From Protopterus annectens (taxonomy: Eukaryota; Chordata; Ceratodontiformes; Protopteridae), in contig NC_056743.1 of assembly GCF_019279795.1 (NCBI RefSeq), forward strand, positions 1,779,665,824 to 1,779,729,823: a stretch of DNA of 64,000 nucleotides, written 5' to 3'. The translations under genes and the position numbers were made by a program. The notes beneath the pieces were generated by a model. That model was not told the DNA's origin. It did not search any database and saw only the letters and a program-made list of their open reading frames with translations. Below, piece after piece: positions 43,170-54,422 of this stretch; position 1 is the first letter of the stretch, and each line of letters opens with the position of its first letter.

Positions 43170-44428
43170 AAAAAATAAATATTCAATCTAAATTTAATGT
43201 TACTAAAATCTTTACTAAATGTAAAATCTATATAATTAATTTTTATCATTACTAAAATCAATTATAAATTTTAATATATTGGTAAAATTCCATTAATTGT
43301 TCAGAAGTTCCTTTCTGTAAAATGAGTACATCATCCAAAACATGAAAAAATCTTAAAATATAATAGTCATTGTTATTAAAAATAGTATTCCTTTCTCAGT
43401 ACCGTAATGCAATATTGCCAAATATGGGAACAGCTGCTGCTGCCCCCGTGGCTGCCCCTCTTTTTTGCCTATTATAATCACCTTTAAAATATACATAATT
43501 GTTTTTTAGACTAATTTCCATCATTTCAAACAAAAACTTAACTTGCTTTTAGTTCAGATTAGTCGCTAAGTATAAAACCTCCAGGAACCATTCCAGTCCT
43601 TCATCATACGGTATCACTAAAAACAAATCTTTAATGTCCATAGTCACAAAAATAATTGTTATATCAAAACCCACCTATCCAATTCTCCTAAACAATACCA
43701 AAAATCTTTCAAAATATATTTCTTATCTACAAAACAATTTTTAAAAGCATATCTACCATTTTGGGCAGTGTGTCTGTTTTAGGCTTACCAGATGCCACTA
43801 TTCATCTGGGGGGGGGGGTATTAACATCCTTATAGATTTTAGGTATACCAAAGATTGCTGGTACTAGAGGTTTCTTTACTGTCAAATAATTTACTATCTC
43901 GGCACTCAGCATTCCATTATTTAACCCTTCATATAACTGTGCATCAGTCTTATTATATGCCCTATTAACTTCATTCCTAGAGCTAATCTCCAAAAATATC
44001 ATTATTAAGATAGGTACAGTTTGGTAATATAATGCATAATTTCCATCAAAACCACCCTGCCCCCTTTATCCAGTTTCACAATTCTAATATTTTTGTTGTT
44101 AATCACACCATGCAAAACACTATTTTGTTCCTTAGTTATATTAAAAAACCTTTTTCTGTTTCTTTCCATTGGCTTTACCACTTATGTCCCTTATCTTCTT
44201 CTCCCACACTTTTTCAAAAGCCATAACTGGTGGTAATAATAGTGGATTAAAAGCACTGGCTGTCCTAAAATCCTTTTTCTTATAATCATTGTTGAAAATA
44301 TTATAATAGTTATTATCATTTCCTTCCTCTTCCTCAAACTTCAACTTAAAATTAATTTTCTAACAAATACTTTTAGTTCCAAAAGGGTATCTACTAAATC
44401 AAATGAAGTAGAAGGGACAAAAGTAAAA
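43170..44428 (-). pseudogene. PLE N-terminal and RT part (inverted segment)
   Basis: Reads TFVPSTSFDLVDTLLELKVF and INFKLKFEEEEGND at the start, then IVKLDKGGRVVLMEI (RT N-terminal PLE signature), PAIFGIPKIYKD (LPKIHK-type), FVTMDIKDLFLVIPYDEGLE (RT motif A area with D), RGAATGAAAAVPIFGNIAL (GTAMG..aP.fAnL) and HVLDDVLILQKGTSEQL (motif C, LDD). Stops and shifts occur near 43985, 43760 and 43430. The known PLE RT belongs to the TERT-related group. Confidence 0.75.
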
Positions 44429-44435
44429 CCTTTTT

Positions 44436-45580
44436 TTGGATGATGTACTAATTTTATGGAAAGGAACTTCTGAACAATTAATAGAAATGTTACCAATATA
44501 ATAATAATGTAACAGAATTTTTTAAATTCTCAATTGATTTTAGTAATAATAAAACAAATTATTTAGATTTTACATTTAGTATAGATTTTAGTAACATTAA
44601 ATGTAGACCAATTATTTTTTGAAAGGCTACATGGTCCAATAGCTATTTACATTTTACTAGTGCCCACCTGGTGTGGAAAAAAAGACATTTGATTATAGGC
44701 CAGTTTATAAGGTTGTCCAGGATGACCTCTGATGATTAGGATATTAAAGGAGGGGCAGAACAACTGAGCAATATGTTTTTTGGACCATGGCTATCCAGTA
44801 AAATTATATCAGGATGTATGGGATGAAGTATTTAGGGCCAGAATTGAACATTTGGGTCAATATTAAAATTAGGAGGATGCATTAGTTCTTTTAAAGGGGA
44901 CAAGGAAGATTTTAGGACATCATGTTTAATGACATACAATAATATGAATGTTTAGATAAAAATATTATTGTAAAAATATTGGGAGGGAGTGTTTGGTGGT
45001 TTTAATTTATTTGACCTGTTTGGTGTAGCATCAACATTTGTGTTCAAGAGAGGTATGAATTTAAATAATATTATGGAAAAGGGTAATAACAAAACAGATG
45101 AGTATGGTAATTGGAGAATGACAAAATATAGAACATGTAAAAAGAGTAGTTATATACTAGAAGGAAGTAACATTGTTATAGCTAATTATTCTAGGGTTAT
45201 ACAATGTAGAGGTAAATATAATTGTAAGACCAAAGGTATTATTTATGTGGCCCTATGTTTATCATGTGAAGCATTTTATAATGGTAAAGCCAAAAAGTCG
45301 ATAAAATGTAGGAATTATGAGCACATATATACTATAGCAAAGAAGAGTGATAAGAATGCTCTATTCAAACATTCCTTGAGGAGAGAAAATTTTAAGAAGT
45401 TTGTATTTTTTTATGTTGGAAAAGGTAACTCAAAATTTAAGATGTGGTGATTGGGAAGTACTTATTGGTAAAAAAAAAGAGATGGTAGAGCAGTTGAAAT
45501 TGAATGTTACAGAGTACCCAGGTATTAATGAGAATATTTCTATCAATTGTATTTTACCTTTGAAATCTAGGCAAATCTAG
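44436..45580 (+). pseudogene. PLE RT C-terminal part and GIY-YIG endonuclease
   Basis: Begins FLDDVLILWKGTSEQLIE and IDFSNNKTNYLDFTFSI, then decayed sequence. From 44989 an open frame of 153 codons holds TFVFKRGMNLNNI, a Cys-rich linker with C near KYRTCKKSS, IQCRGKYNCKTKGIIYVAL, then CLSCEAFYNGKAKKSIKCRN and YEHIYTI. The G-I-Y, Y-x-GK, R and EH positions fit the GIY-YIG nuclease of PLEs, although YVGKT has become YNGKA. A frameshift follows near 45430. Confidence 0.7.
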
Positions 45581-45839
45581 GGAGGGGGAATGCTGTTATT
45601 CAGGATAATAGGCATAATACTATAATTCTCATTGAGTTTGTCAATATATTCAATTATTTTTAATAGTTAAATATTTTTATGCATTATTTGATATATGTAA
45701 GGAGGTATTAAGTAAAGTTATTTAAAAGTCCATATAAATATGTAATGTATATATAGTCTTTATGATAAATATAGTAATTATATCAGTTAATTAGTTAATT
45801 AAGGAAGGTATTTATATAAGTGGTAGATGGGAAGCTTTT

Positions 45840-45885
45840 TTTTGTTCTGATGAAGTTTACTAAGTGAACAAAAACACAACTTTTA
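45840..45885 (+). ncRNA. Degenerate hammerhead-ribozyme-like motif (candidate)
   Basis: CTGATGA at 45847-45853 is followed by GTTTAC-TAA-GTGAAC (a 6-bp stem II with one G-U) and then AAAA where GAAA is required. PLEs are known to carry hammerhead motifs of this layout. Stems I and III were not convincingly paired, so it is probably an inactive relic. Confidence 0.3.
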
Positions 45886-45954
45886 CTCTATGTATCATGT
45901 CTAAAGTCAGGATTAAAGTTATTTTACTTTATTTTAAATAGTCCCAGTATGTTT

Positions 45955-46430
45955 CCCTGTGATCTTCCAACAGCGTTTGGTTATCCTGTTGAGTTCTGGT
46001 TTTGCTGCTGTTTGAATATGTGTATTCATGTCATCCCTTATCAACACCAATTCATGTTCTTCTTCCTAATCTAGGAGGTCCTGCAACTGCTGAGTGAATA
46101 CATGTGATTCCTCTCTGTCATAGCCCTGCTATGGAGTAAAGGTTTAGATTATGAATACTGACCTATAATTACACTGGAGTCTTATGTCCAAGAGTCTGTC
46201 ACCAGTTCTGATACTATACCTCACTGTCTTCCAAAGTCTCTCCATCATCACTATTCCCACACCATTTCTAGTCATCCTCCTCCTCCTGCATAGTAAGCTC
46301 CAGACCCCAAGCCACTTGTCTTTGTTAAACTGCCCTACCATCTTGTCTCCTGGATACATAGGATGTCCAGCCTCCTCCTTATTATCATGCCATCCACTTC
46401 CTGTAAGTGAACCCTACACTGAGTGTAGCA
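45955..46430 (-). pseudogene. RTE-like LINE endonuclease fragment
   Basis: Minus-strand frames read RRRLDILCIQETRW (46410), then shifted RNGVGIVMMERLWKTVRYSI and DRLLDIRLQCNY (46290-46160), then YDREESHVFTQQLQDLLD and ELVLIRDDMNTHI (46110-46020). This is the order of an APE-type endonuclease in RTE-like elements: QETRW, RNGVGI, YAPQ.GY, GGDMN.H. The Gly before DDMN is changed to R. RT is absent. The family could also be another APE-type LINE. Confidence 0.6.
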
Positions 46431-46819
46431 ATTCTTAGTTCATGCTTGGCAGGGTGATTTTTTTTTTACATGTTTTGCTCAACAGAGCTATCCCAGGTAA
46501 CCCAAGCTGGCCAACCGGACACTTGTTGACCCAGGGCTGCTATTCTTTATGGTGGGTACACATTAATCAATAGGGGCACATACACCCCTCCCACTGTTAG
46601 TATGAGTCCCTGGTGGAGGTCAGAGTAGGCCGAGTCCTCAACCCACTTATCACCAGCAAATACCCATGCACATTTGAAGACACTAATCAACAAAACCAAA
46701 TCACATATACTACCAAAATGGTGGATGGCAGTTACACAAACTGGAATATTCGAAAGGCTGTTTTCAAGTTGACATAATGCTGATCCCAAAAATGTTTGAC
46801 TCCACAACTCTACTGCTTA
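46431..46819. other. No gene seen
   Basis: Contains a T run at about 46460. An 86-codon minus-strand frame at 46547-46807 has no recognisable motif. Confidence 0.5.
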
Positions 46820-47000
46820 TTCGCTGTTGTGAAGTTGACAGTCTGATTGGAAATCACACTACAATGAGGATTGGGAATGTAGTATGATACTGGATGTGGG
46901 ATATATAATTAGCAGGAGTTTGGGGGGTACAACCCCCCCTACACGGGAGGTGCAGGGGTGCTTGCCCCCCTGCAAAACTTTTGTAAGAAATCACTGGATG
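46820..47000 (-). repeat. Dispersed repeat family Y, copy 3
   Basis: TTGGAAATCACACTACAATG near 46847, then GGAGGTGCAGGGGTGCTTGC near 46943, mirror copy 2 at 37500-37600 on the opposite strand. The G/C-run-rich end CCCCCCTGCAAAA is shared. Confidence 0.5.
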
Positions 47001-47234
47001 TCAAAGTAAGTTGGGTAATGTCAATAATTCAAATTCAAATTATCAACATTACCTATTTCATCATTTTGAGTGAACGGTGTGTTCATTTCCGATACTTTTT
47101 TCAAGTAAGTCATTACTTGAACAACTGTGTTTCAGAATTTTAATAGTAAACCACCAAATCAAGTACAGACATATTTTACTCTGTCAAGTGGCCACCATTG
47201 CCATGTCATGCAGTCTGTTTTCTAACTTCTCCTG

Positions 47235-48790
47235 TCTTTTTTTCTTTAAATATTTTTTTAATTTTCCGAATAATATAATGTTTAACAATACAATCATCAA
47301 TAAATAAGTATTATAAACCTTTATATACACTATGTACAATTGACCTGAACAAAGGAAGAAAGAATTAATAAAATATATATTAGTAACAAAAATGTATAAT
47401 ATTCAATTAATAAAGTATAAAGTTATACATTAATTATTTAGGGTTCATTTTGAATGTCTCAATAAGAGTTAACATTTTTTCCCAAGGATTGTATGTCCAT
47501 GTTTTAGGTGAAATTCTCAATTCCTTCACCTTCATTTCAAATGTCGCTGTTTCTTCCATCAATCTCAAGAATTCTTCCGGAGTAGGTTCTTGTGAAGACT
47601 TCCACTTTCTAGTTATACATTTCTTTGCGACAGCTAGTATGGACCAAAGTAGGTATATATATTTTTTATTCATTCTAATAGTATCATTAGCATTTAAGAG
47701 GACTAAAGATTTGGTTAAAATAAAGGTATCTGTGAATATAGCTTGGAGAAAAATAGTAATTTCTTCCCAGAATTTTTTTATATTAATACAATCAAAAAAT
47801 ATATGAGCCCAATCAGCTTTACAGTTTAAAGAACATCTCCAACAAATGGATTTATCAAGTGAATTGAATTTGGCTAGTTATCATGTATAATAAATGCCCT
47901 ATGAATATATTTTCATGTAAATATTTTCCATACTTGTAAATTAAATGTTAAGTTAACAGAACATAAAAAAATTGTTTTACTCTCAATTGATAGATTAGTG
48001 TGACATCCTTTTGGTATGAAATTCCAATATCTTGCATTAGGGTTAGTTTTATATGTTATCAATATTTTGTATAATTTTGAAATTAGATTTGTCCAATTAT
48101 AATTGTCGTAAATAACTTAAGATATCAGACTTATCAAATGTGGACTAGTTTTACAAGGAGAATTACTAATTTTATTATTACGATCCTTAACATATGATAA
48201 TATGATTTGTAATATCAACCAATCTGCTGATGGAATGTCATATTTATTCTGAATTTGTTGAATGTCTAATACTACTTGATTCTCTATACAATGTTGCCAA
48301 CAAGTGAAGTTTTTCCCCTCCCATCTAGTTAAAATAATATTATGAATTTTATTGAAGAAATTCCTTGTAGAGCTAAAGGGTATTATCAAGTCTAGCCAAA
48401 TCTTAATATCCGTGTTAGTATATATAAATCTGAGTAAATTGTAAATATTATTTATATAATTTGTTTGTTGGTTTTGTTATATTTATTGAATATTAACAGT
48501 CAAAATGTGCCACATCCTATTATTTTGTTTACTTAATATACAATTTTTAATTATTTTATTTTTATTTAGAAAAATAATAGTGTGCAATGTTTTCCATGTT
48601 GAAGAATAATTAGGCTCTATCCAATTAGTGATAGTTCTTAATACGGAACCTTTTAGATTCTAGATCTGGAAGTTTAATTCCACCCATTTCCCATGATCTA
48701 ATATGATGTGCATAGGCTATTCTATTTCTTTTTGGATATCAAAGAAAGTTTAATAGAATTGTATTTCTTTCTTTCAAGAATTTCCCCTGT
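47235..48790 (-). pseudogene. L1-clade LINE ORF2 C-terminal part and 3' end
   Basis: Minus-strand pieces: RSWEMGGIKLPDL near 48690 (the GGIKLPD-type motif of L1 ORF2), FFNKIHNIILTRWEGKNFTC (48360), CWRCSLNCKADWAHIFFDC and IKKFWEEI (47850-47790), then CITRKWKSSQEPTPEEFLRL and a stop at 47434. The C..C...H...C finger and the following helix are typical of the L1 C-terminus. A 3' UTR of about 190 bp ends in a T run (poly(A) reversed) near 47238. The catalytic RT core is not included. Confidence 0.75.
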
Positions 48791-49231
48791 CATGAGCATA
48801 CTGAACACCACAACTGATGGCCCAAGTGACTGGTCTATACAACTCTTCCCTTAAAAAAAACTGTAGCAGAACAACGTTCCTAATAGCTTCAAAAGCTCAT
48901 CATTCTGTCTGACAGAGCTAAAGTGTTTTATTGACTTTAAAATGTTTTAAAGCTGTTAAAACAATTCATGCTCCTCAATTTTATTCTTTAGCTGGAATTA
49001 CATAGAGCAGATAAAGCAAAATGCATTCAAAGAATTATGACTGAGTCTCAGAAATAATAACCCATATTTTGTGTTCTCGATATGAATGCCAAGTTTCACA
49101 TCTCAAACTTTGTTGTCAATGTGAAATTCTTGGCATCCATGACTCACTCACATAATATTTGATTATGATCAGAGGCCTAAATATAATCCTGTATATAATA
49201 TATGTAGATACAGATACATGTGTACATAAAA
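48791..49231. other. No gene seen
   Basis: A/T-rich, no recognisable motif. Confidence 0.5.
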
Positions 49232-49281
49232 ATACAACAGGTAGCACACTCGCCTTTGGTGCATAAGGTTATGGTTTCTAT
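49232..49281 (+). mobile_element. tRNA-like SINE head, cut by CR1-F
   Basis: ACAGGTAGCACACTCGCCTT then GGTTATGGTTTCTATTC resembles the head at 20410 (GAGGTAGTGTGC...GGGTTCTACTC). The text stops where the CR1-F 3' octamers begin. Confidence 0.45.
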
Positions 49282-49396
49282 TCATAGGTTCATAGGTTCA
49301 TACTAGGCTACTGCCCTGGGGCAATTATAAGCCTAGCCCGATTCTGTATGGCTTACACCACCCCTTGATTTGAGTATACTGTGCCCTTTTTAAGGT

Positions 49397-52190
49397 TTAG
49401 TTTACTGTGCCTGTGTCTAATAGTGACACGGGAGTAATCCCTGGGACAAACCTATGATCCCCCATCCACTTATCGAGATTCTTCTTGAAGAGATTCAGTG
49501 AGGTGCTCTGCCTCACATGAACTGGAATTCTATTCCAGAGTGAAGGGAGCCTCTGGGTTATGAACCTGTCCCTCCAGCAAGTTCTATGTATTTCTGTGAT
49601 GAGGTTCAAGTCCCTCGAGCATGTGGCTCTAAGGGATTTAGATTTACTGAGGTGGAGCATGTCCATTAATTCTGGATTTGACATAGATTTGTATGTCGGG
49701 CATAGATCGCCTCAAAGTAGGCGGTATGCAACTGAGTAGAGCTGGAGTTTTTTTAACCGAGCAGCATATGGCATCTGTTTGAGACCCTTGATCCTCTTGG
49801 TGAGATACTTTTGGGGTCTTTCTAATTGCTGCAGGTGTCGGGTAAGGTACATCCCAAAAGGGGCATTGTATTCTATGATGGGCCTGATGAGGGATGAATA
49901 AAGGGGCACGATTACCTCTCTTGATCTAGATGTGAAACCATTCGTGATGAGGTGGGCTATGTAGAAGGTCTTTCTAACCACTTTGGCAATGTGGTTTTCA
50001 AAGGAGAGATTGCTATCAACTTGGGTCCCCAGGTCCCTAATAACTTTCTCTGTACTTAATGGGTTTCCGCCTATGTGGTAATTTGTGGGCACATTGTTTT
50101 TGCCAAAGGGTATGACTATACATTTTGGCATTTAGCTTTAAACCATGGCGCTGGCACCAGTTATCTGTCTCTGTGAGACCTTTTTGAAGGATGTTTGTGT
50201 CAGCTGGAGAGTTGATTATGGCGCTCAGTTTGCAGTCGTCTGTGAACTTGGTGAGCCATAGTCCTCCCACGTTTGCCTGTACCTCGGAAAAGTATATACC
50301 GAACAAGAGTGGTCCCAGGACAGAACCCTGTGGGATGCCACTTGTGACCGGTTTCGAGTCTGACATGGCTCCAGCAACCCTCACTCTGTGGGTTCTGTCT
50401 TTGAGCCAGTTTGCGACCCATCTTGTGACATAGGGGTTTATATTTAAGCTGGATAGCTTATCTATGATGCCCGAGTGGGGTATTGTGTCAAATGCCTTTG
50501 CAATGTCCAGATAGGCTGTGTGGACTACCTTCCCTTCATCTATGGCTTTGGTGACTGTTTCAAAGAAGTCAACCAGGTTCAAAAGGCCGGATCTGCCCTT
50601 GACAAAGCCGAACTGGGTAGGATCTAGTGTCTGTAGGTCCCCAATGTCTTTGTTTATGAGCTCCATGATGGTCCTCTCCATAGCCTTGCAGACTAAGCTA
50701 GTCAGGCTTATGGGGTGATAGTTTCCAGGGTCCGTAGAGGCTCCACCTTTGTGGAGTGGGACCACTGTTGCTGTATGCCATTCTGTGGGCACATATCCTG
50801 TAGTGAGGCTGAGATTGTATAGCTGTTTTATTTGAGGGATTAGTTCCTCTTGTAGTTCATGTAGGATGCAACCTGGGACGCCATCTGGTCCCATGGAACC
50901 ACTGTTTTTTGCTTTGGAGAGGGCAGCCTTCACCTGAGCATCTGAGATGTTTGGGAGGCAGCCCTCTGCCGGGATAGATACTTGCTCTTTTTGGGGGGGG
51001 GGAGTTTGCACTGAACCTGTCTGCCAGGATATTGGCGATGTCTGTGGGTTCAGTGTATTTTTTGTCGTTTAGAATCAACTCAGAACAAGTCTGGGAGTTG
51101 CATCCCAGGTTTCTAACATAACTGAAAAAAGCCTTATGATTGTCTTTGGTGTCCTGTGCAATTTTTCTCTCGAAGCTGGCCTTGGAGGATTTTATGAGGG
51201 ATCGTAATTTTTTACTAGTACTGATCAGAGATGCCTTCCCTATTAGGGATTTTGCTCTATCATGTAGTAGCTTCCTCCTTCTGTTGTACAGTTTATTTAT
51301 GGCAGGGGTCCACCTGACTGGACGCCTGCCTTTGGATGATTGGGTCTTGGTTTTGTTTGGGATAGCATGATCCATGCATTCCTGGAGATGTCCGTAGAAT
51401 GCATTTATATAGGATTCTGCAGTTTGGGCTGTAGTTTCCACTGGCCCTGGGGCCTTGAAGGATTCCACTTCAGTTTTGAGAAGTGAGAAGTTCGCTTTTG
51501 AGAAGTTTTTCACTGTGGTTTTCTGGGCAGGGGGTGGGGTCGGGATGTGGATATCCAGTGAAATTAATTTATGGTCTGATTTTACCAATGAGGGATATAC
51601 TTCTGGTGTGGAGCATAGAGTCCCCATGTTGGTAATGATCAGGTCTAGTATGTTGTCCCCTCTTGTGAGAATGGTGACTAGTTGTTCCATAGCATTTGAG
51701 TTTATAATTTCCAGGAATCTTTGGGCTAAGGTGCTGGGGCTTGAGTAGTGCTCCCAGTCAATGTTTGGGTAGTTGAAGTTGCCCGATATAATGGTGTTCG
51801 GAGAGATCTTCATGTTCTCCAATGTTTTCAGGAAGGCCGAATGGGATTCCTGACTTTGAGAGGGTGGTCTGTAGGATGCTATAAACTGAAAAGCAGTCTT
51901 GCCCACTGTTAGTTGCACATGGATGGTCTCCGATACTTCGTGCAATGCCACTAACCTGGAGGTTTGGATATCCTTGATAAATATGGAAACTCCCCCCCCC
52001 CTTTTTGTGCTTCAATCCGGGTTTTGGGGCTGAAAAGCATGATACGAGGTATAGCCTTGTAGTGCTGGGGTGCTCTCTGGAGCCTTGAACCAGGTTTTTG
52101 TCACTGCACAGATATCGATGTTCTCCATACTGAGGAGAGCTTCGAGTGCGTGCATCTTGAGGTTAAGACTTCTGGCGTTTAGCAGCATTA
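49397..52190 (-). pseudogene. CR1-F ORF2: endonuclease + reverse transcriptase
   Basis: Starts MLLNARSLNLKMHALEALLS (about 52190). Endonuclease: TKTWF (E of TETWF changed to K), GNFNYPNIDW (D of GDFN changed to N), KSDHKLISLD. A 364-codon frame (51951-50857) spans most of the endonuclease and linker, and a 324-codon frame (51011-50037) most of the RT, with GGASTDPGNYHPISLT, GIPQGSVLGPLLFG and FTDDCKL (FADD with A to T, Asp pair kept). Breaks: C run near 51995, G run near 50998, one base lost near 50130, a break near 49700. The tail ends LLDTGTVN. Confidence 0.9.
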
Positions 52191-52217
52191 CCCTTAGTTT
52201 CTTGTTCCTTGTGCTGT

Positions 52218-53178
52218 CTATGGGGGTGGGTTTGACTTTTGAGCCTTGCCTAAAAAAGGCACTATGGGGGTGGCAAGAGCCTTTGCCAATATCCGAAAGC
52301 CCAGTGGTGACAGGTGCAAGCCGTCCCTAGCGAAGCAACGTGGCTTGTCGAGCATGTCATCCCAGGCTGACAGACATTGGATCCCCTTTGAATGACACCA
52401 AAATTTTAGCCAATTGTTAAAATCGATCATTTTGTCTTTCTACTGTGGCATCATTCTAGGTGAGGGTAAGATGCTGCTCAAGGTCAGGGTCATACCAGCC
52501 TGGGCTACATGATCAGAGAGCTCCTCTATGTCTCTTTTCATGTAGTCCAGGGATGTACACACCAGCATGTACAATGACTGAGTCATATTTGTATTTGCTT
52601 TGGAGTAACCTGAGTGCTTGCGTTATGTGTCGGATCCTAGCACCCGACAGGCAGCTCACCGTGACCTTCTCTTTATTCAGCCTGGTGAGCGGGACGTCAG
52701 TGTGTCTGACAATAGAGTCACCTATAACAAGAGTATCAGGTGTGTTATTCAGCCTTAAGGGCTGTGGCTGCTTGGCACACTGACTTTGTGGGTTATGTGT
52801 TGTATGTGTTTTGTTTTGAGGTAGAGTTTGCTTGGATGTCTGCTTTGGAGGTCTCTGTTGCTTAGGTAGATTTTTATTTAGAGCCTCCGAGTATGTTTTT
52901 GTGTATTTATGTGTTTGGTTCGCTGATGTGGTGGGACTATGTGATAATGGAATTGTGTTGTGTGAGGTTACCTTCTCCTCCTGACTGGTTACACCAGTTT
53001 TGAGATGAGAGAGCTCAGCCTCCAGTTTGGCTAAATAGTTGCATCTCTCACATATATTTGAACCTGTTTGGAGGAGGAGAGGGTTGTCCGTGTACATGAG
53101 ACAGTTGTAACATTGCCTCAAAATTCCCATATTCACCAGCTGGAATGGAGAGGAAACCATTGACTGATCTTTGGACAT
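52218..53178 (-). pseudogene. CR1-F ORF1: CxxC finger, linker, SGNH esterase
   Basis: Starts MSKDQSMVSSPFQLVNMGIL. Residues about 22-47 hold CYNC...CERC, a PHD/zinc-finger-like pair. A short helix (LAKLEAELSHLKTG) and a Thr/Gln/Pro-rich linker follow (to about residue 135). The esterase begins VIGDSIVRHTDVPL and continues CLSGARIRH and VIVHAGV. A deletion of about 14 bp near 52560 shifts the frame. The second part ends RDGLHLSPLGFRILAKAL (about 52310) with the DxxH dyad. Compared with copy A the product would be about 310 residues. ORF2 starts about 30 bases after. Confidence 0.85.
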
Positions 53179-53200
53179 GCTAGAGTAATAGGGAAACTGA

Positions 53201-53335
53201 ATTTAAGACGGACCAATTGTTCTTTGAAATACAAAAGGTGCAGACAACACTCTAAAAGGTAAATGATTGCAAGTAAACATTCTTTATGAGTGTTTTGATC
53301 AGTCAAAAACATATTTTTATTTTTATTTTATTTTG
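53201..53335. other. Junction between the head-to-head CR1 copies
   Basis: A/T-rich; may include 5' UTR of either element. No coding content. Confidence 0.4.
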
Positions 53336-54290
53336 CATTTATTAAACTAGTAAGAATTCCTCTTAAAACTGTAATTACTCTTCATCTGCTTGTTTTTTTT
53401 TCATTTTACTTGTTTGCTGCACTTGAAAAACACTAGTATATAATAGGTTCAGGTTTTTGCTGAATCTAGTATCGTTTGGGACCTTTGAAGCTTGTAAAAC
53501 AGTTAATCTTTTGTTTGGAGCGCCCCCCCCCCCCATAGTCTTATGGCAGGAAGGTACAGTTTGGACTGATCTAGTGATCTAGTGAGAGCTACTGTTGCAG
53601 GTCTCTGTTAGGGTGTTTTGCTAAGATCATTTGAACTTTGGCAGCTTCCTGTTTTTCTGCATTAAAAAAAATATGTTTGAGCTGGTATGTGTTTGTTTTC
53701 TCAAAGCTGCAGTGAGTTAGGCCTTCTTCCCTTGCTGTACTGTTTTCCAAATACCTGCTGAGAGACTACAAATGATAAGTGCTTATTTTCAATTGTTTTC
53801 TGCATTTTCTAATTAACTAAAACAACATTTGCTGCATATCTGTTTAAACTATGAAACTATATTTTACTGCATTTTTTAGATTGTCTGCTGATTGAATTCT
53901 TCTTACAACTGTAATTAATTTTCATCTGCTTGTTTTGTTCATTTTACTTGCTTGCTTCACTTGAAAAACTCTAGAATAGATTAGGTTCAGGTTTTGCTGA
54001 ATCTAGTCCTGTTTGTCACTTTTGGAGCTTGTAAAACAGTTAATCGTTTGTCTGGAGTGGTCCCCCTATACCCTTATGGTACCCTTATGGCAGGAAGATA
54101 CAGTTTGGAGTGATATAGCTAGAGTTACTGTTGTAGGACTCTGTTCAGGGCATTTTGATTGGATAATTTGAACTTTGGCTGCTTCCTGTTTTTCTACTTT
54201 AAAAAGCCCATGTTTTAACTGGTTTGGGCTTGTTTGCACCTGTTTGTTCATCCCGCAGCATAGCGCAGCACCGTGCAGAGGGATTGCCAC
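53336..54290 (+). repeat. Tandem 5' UTR monomers of CR1-G
   Basis: Text from about 53336 (GTAATTACTCTTCATCTGCT, CATTTTACTTG, AGGTTCAGG, TGTAAAACAGTTAATC, TTATGGCAGGAAG, CTTCCTGTTTTTC) recurs in the same order from about 53871. The period is about 540 bp, similarity roughly 80% by eye, and the second unit is shorter at its 3' end. It lies directly upstream of ORF1, like promoter monomers in some LINE families. Confidence 0.8.
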
Positions 54291-54422
54291 TTACAGATGC
54301 CTGCTTTCTAACTTTGCAAATATTACCTGAACCAGAGCTCTTTGTGCCTAAACCTACTAATACCATCACCTGCTGTATTCCTTTTCAACTGTTGTAGCCA
54401 GATCAAGATTATTCCTACAGCC

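Larger units (their letters stand above)
43170..45950 (+). mobile_element. Penelope-like element with inverted 5' half
   Basis: Two segments of one PLE-type ORF point away from each other: the N-terminus to RT motif C on the minus strand (44428-43170), and RT motif C to the GIY-YIG end on the plus strand (44436-45580), followed by a 3' UTR to about 45950. The segments overlap by about 200 bp of element sequence around LDDVLIL.KGTSEQL. This is the arrangement expected from 5' inversion (twin priming). Confidence 0.75.
49282..53200 (-). mobile_element. CR1-type LINE, copy F (nearly full length)
   Basis: Contains the ORF1 start (53178), the whole of ORF2 and the octamer 3' end (49282-49310). 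It is the most complete and least damaged copy: most ORF2 breaks are at homopolymer runs. Some 5' UTR may be missing. It stands head to head with copy G. Confidence 0.9.

Noticed and set aside
47450-47806. Plus-strand 118-codon frame
   Set aside because: Antisense to the L1 ORF2 C-terminus, whose finger motif is clear on the minus strand.
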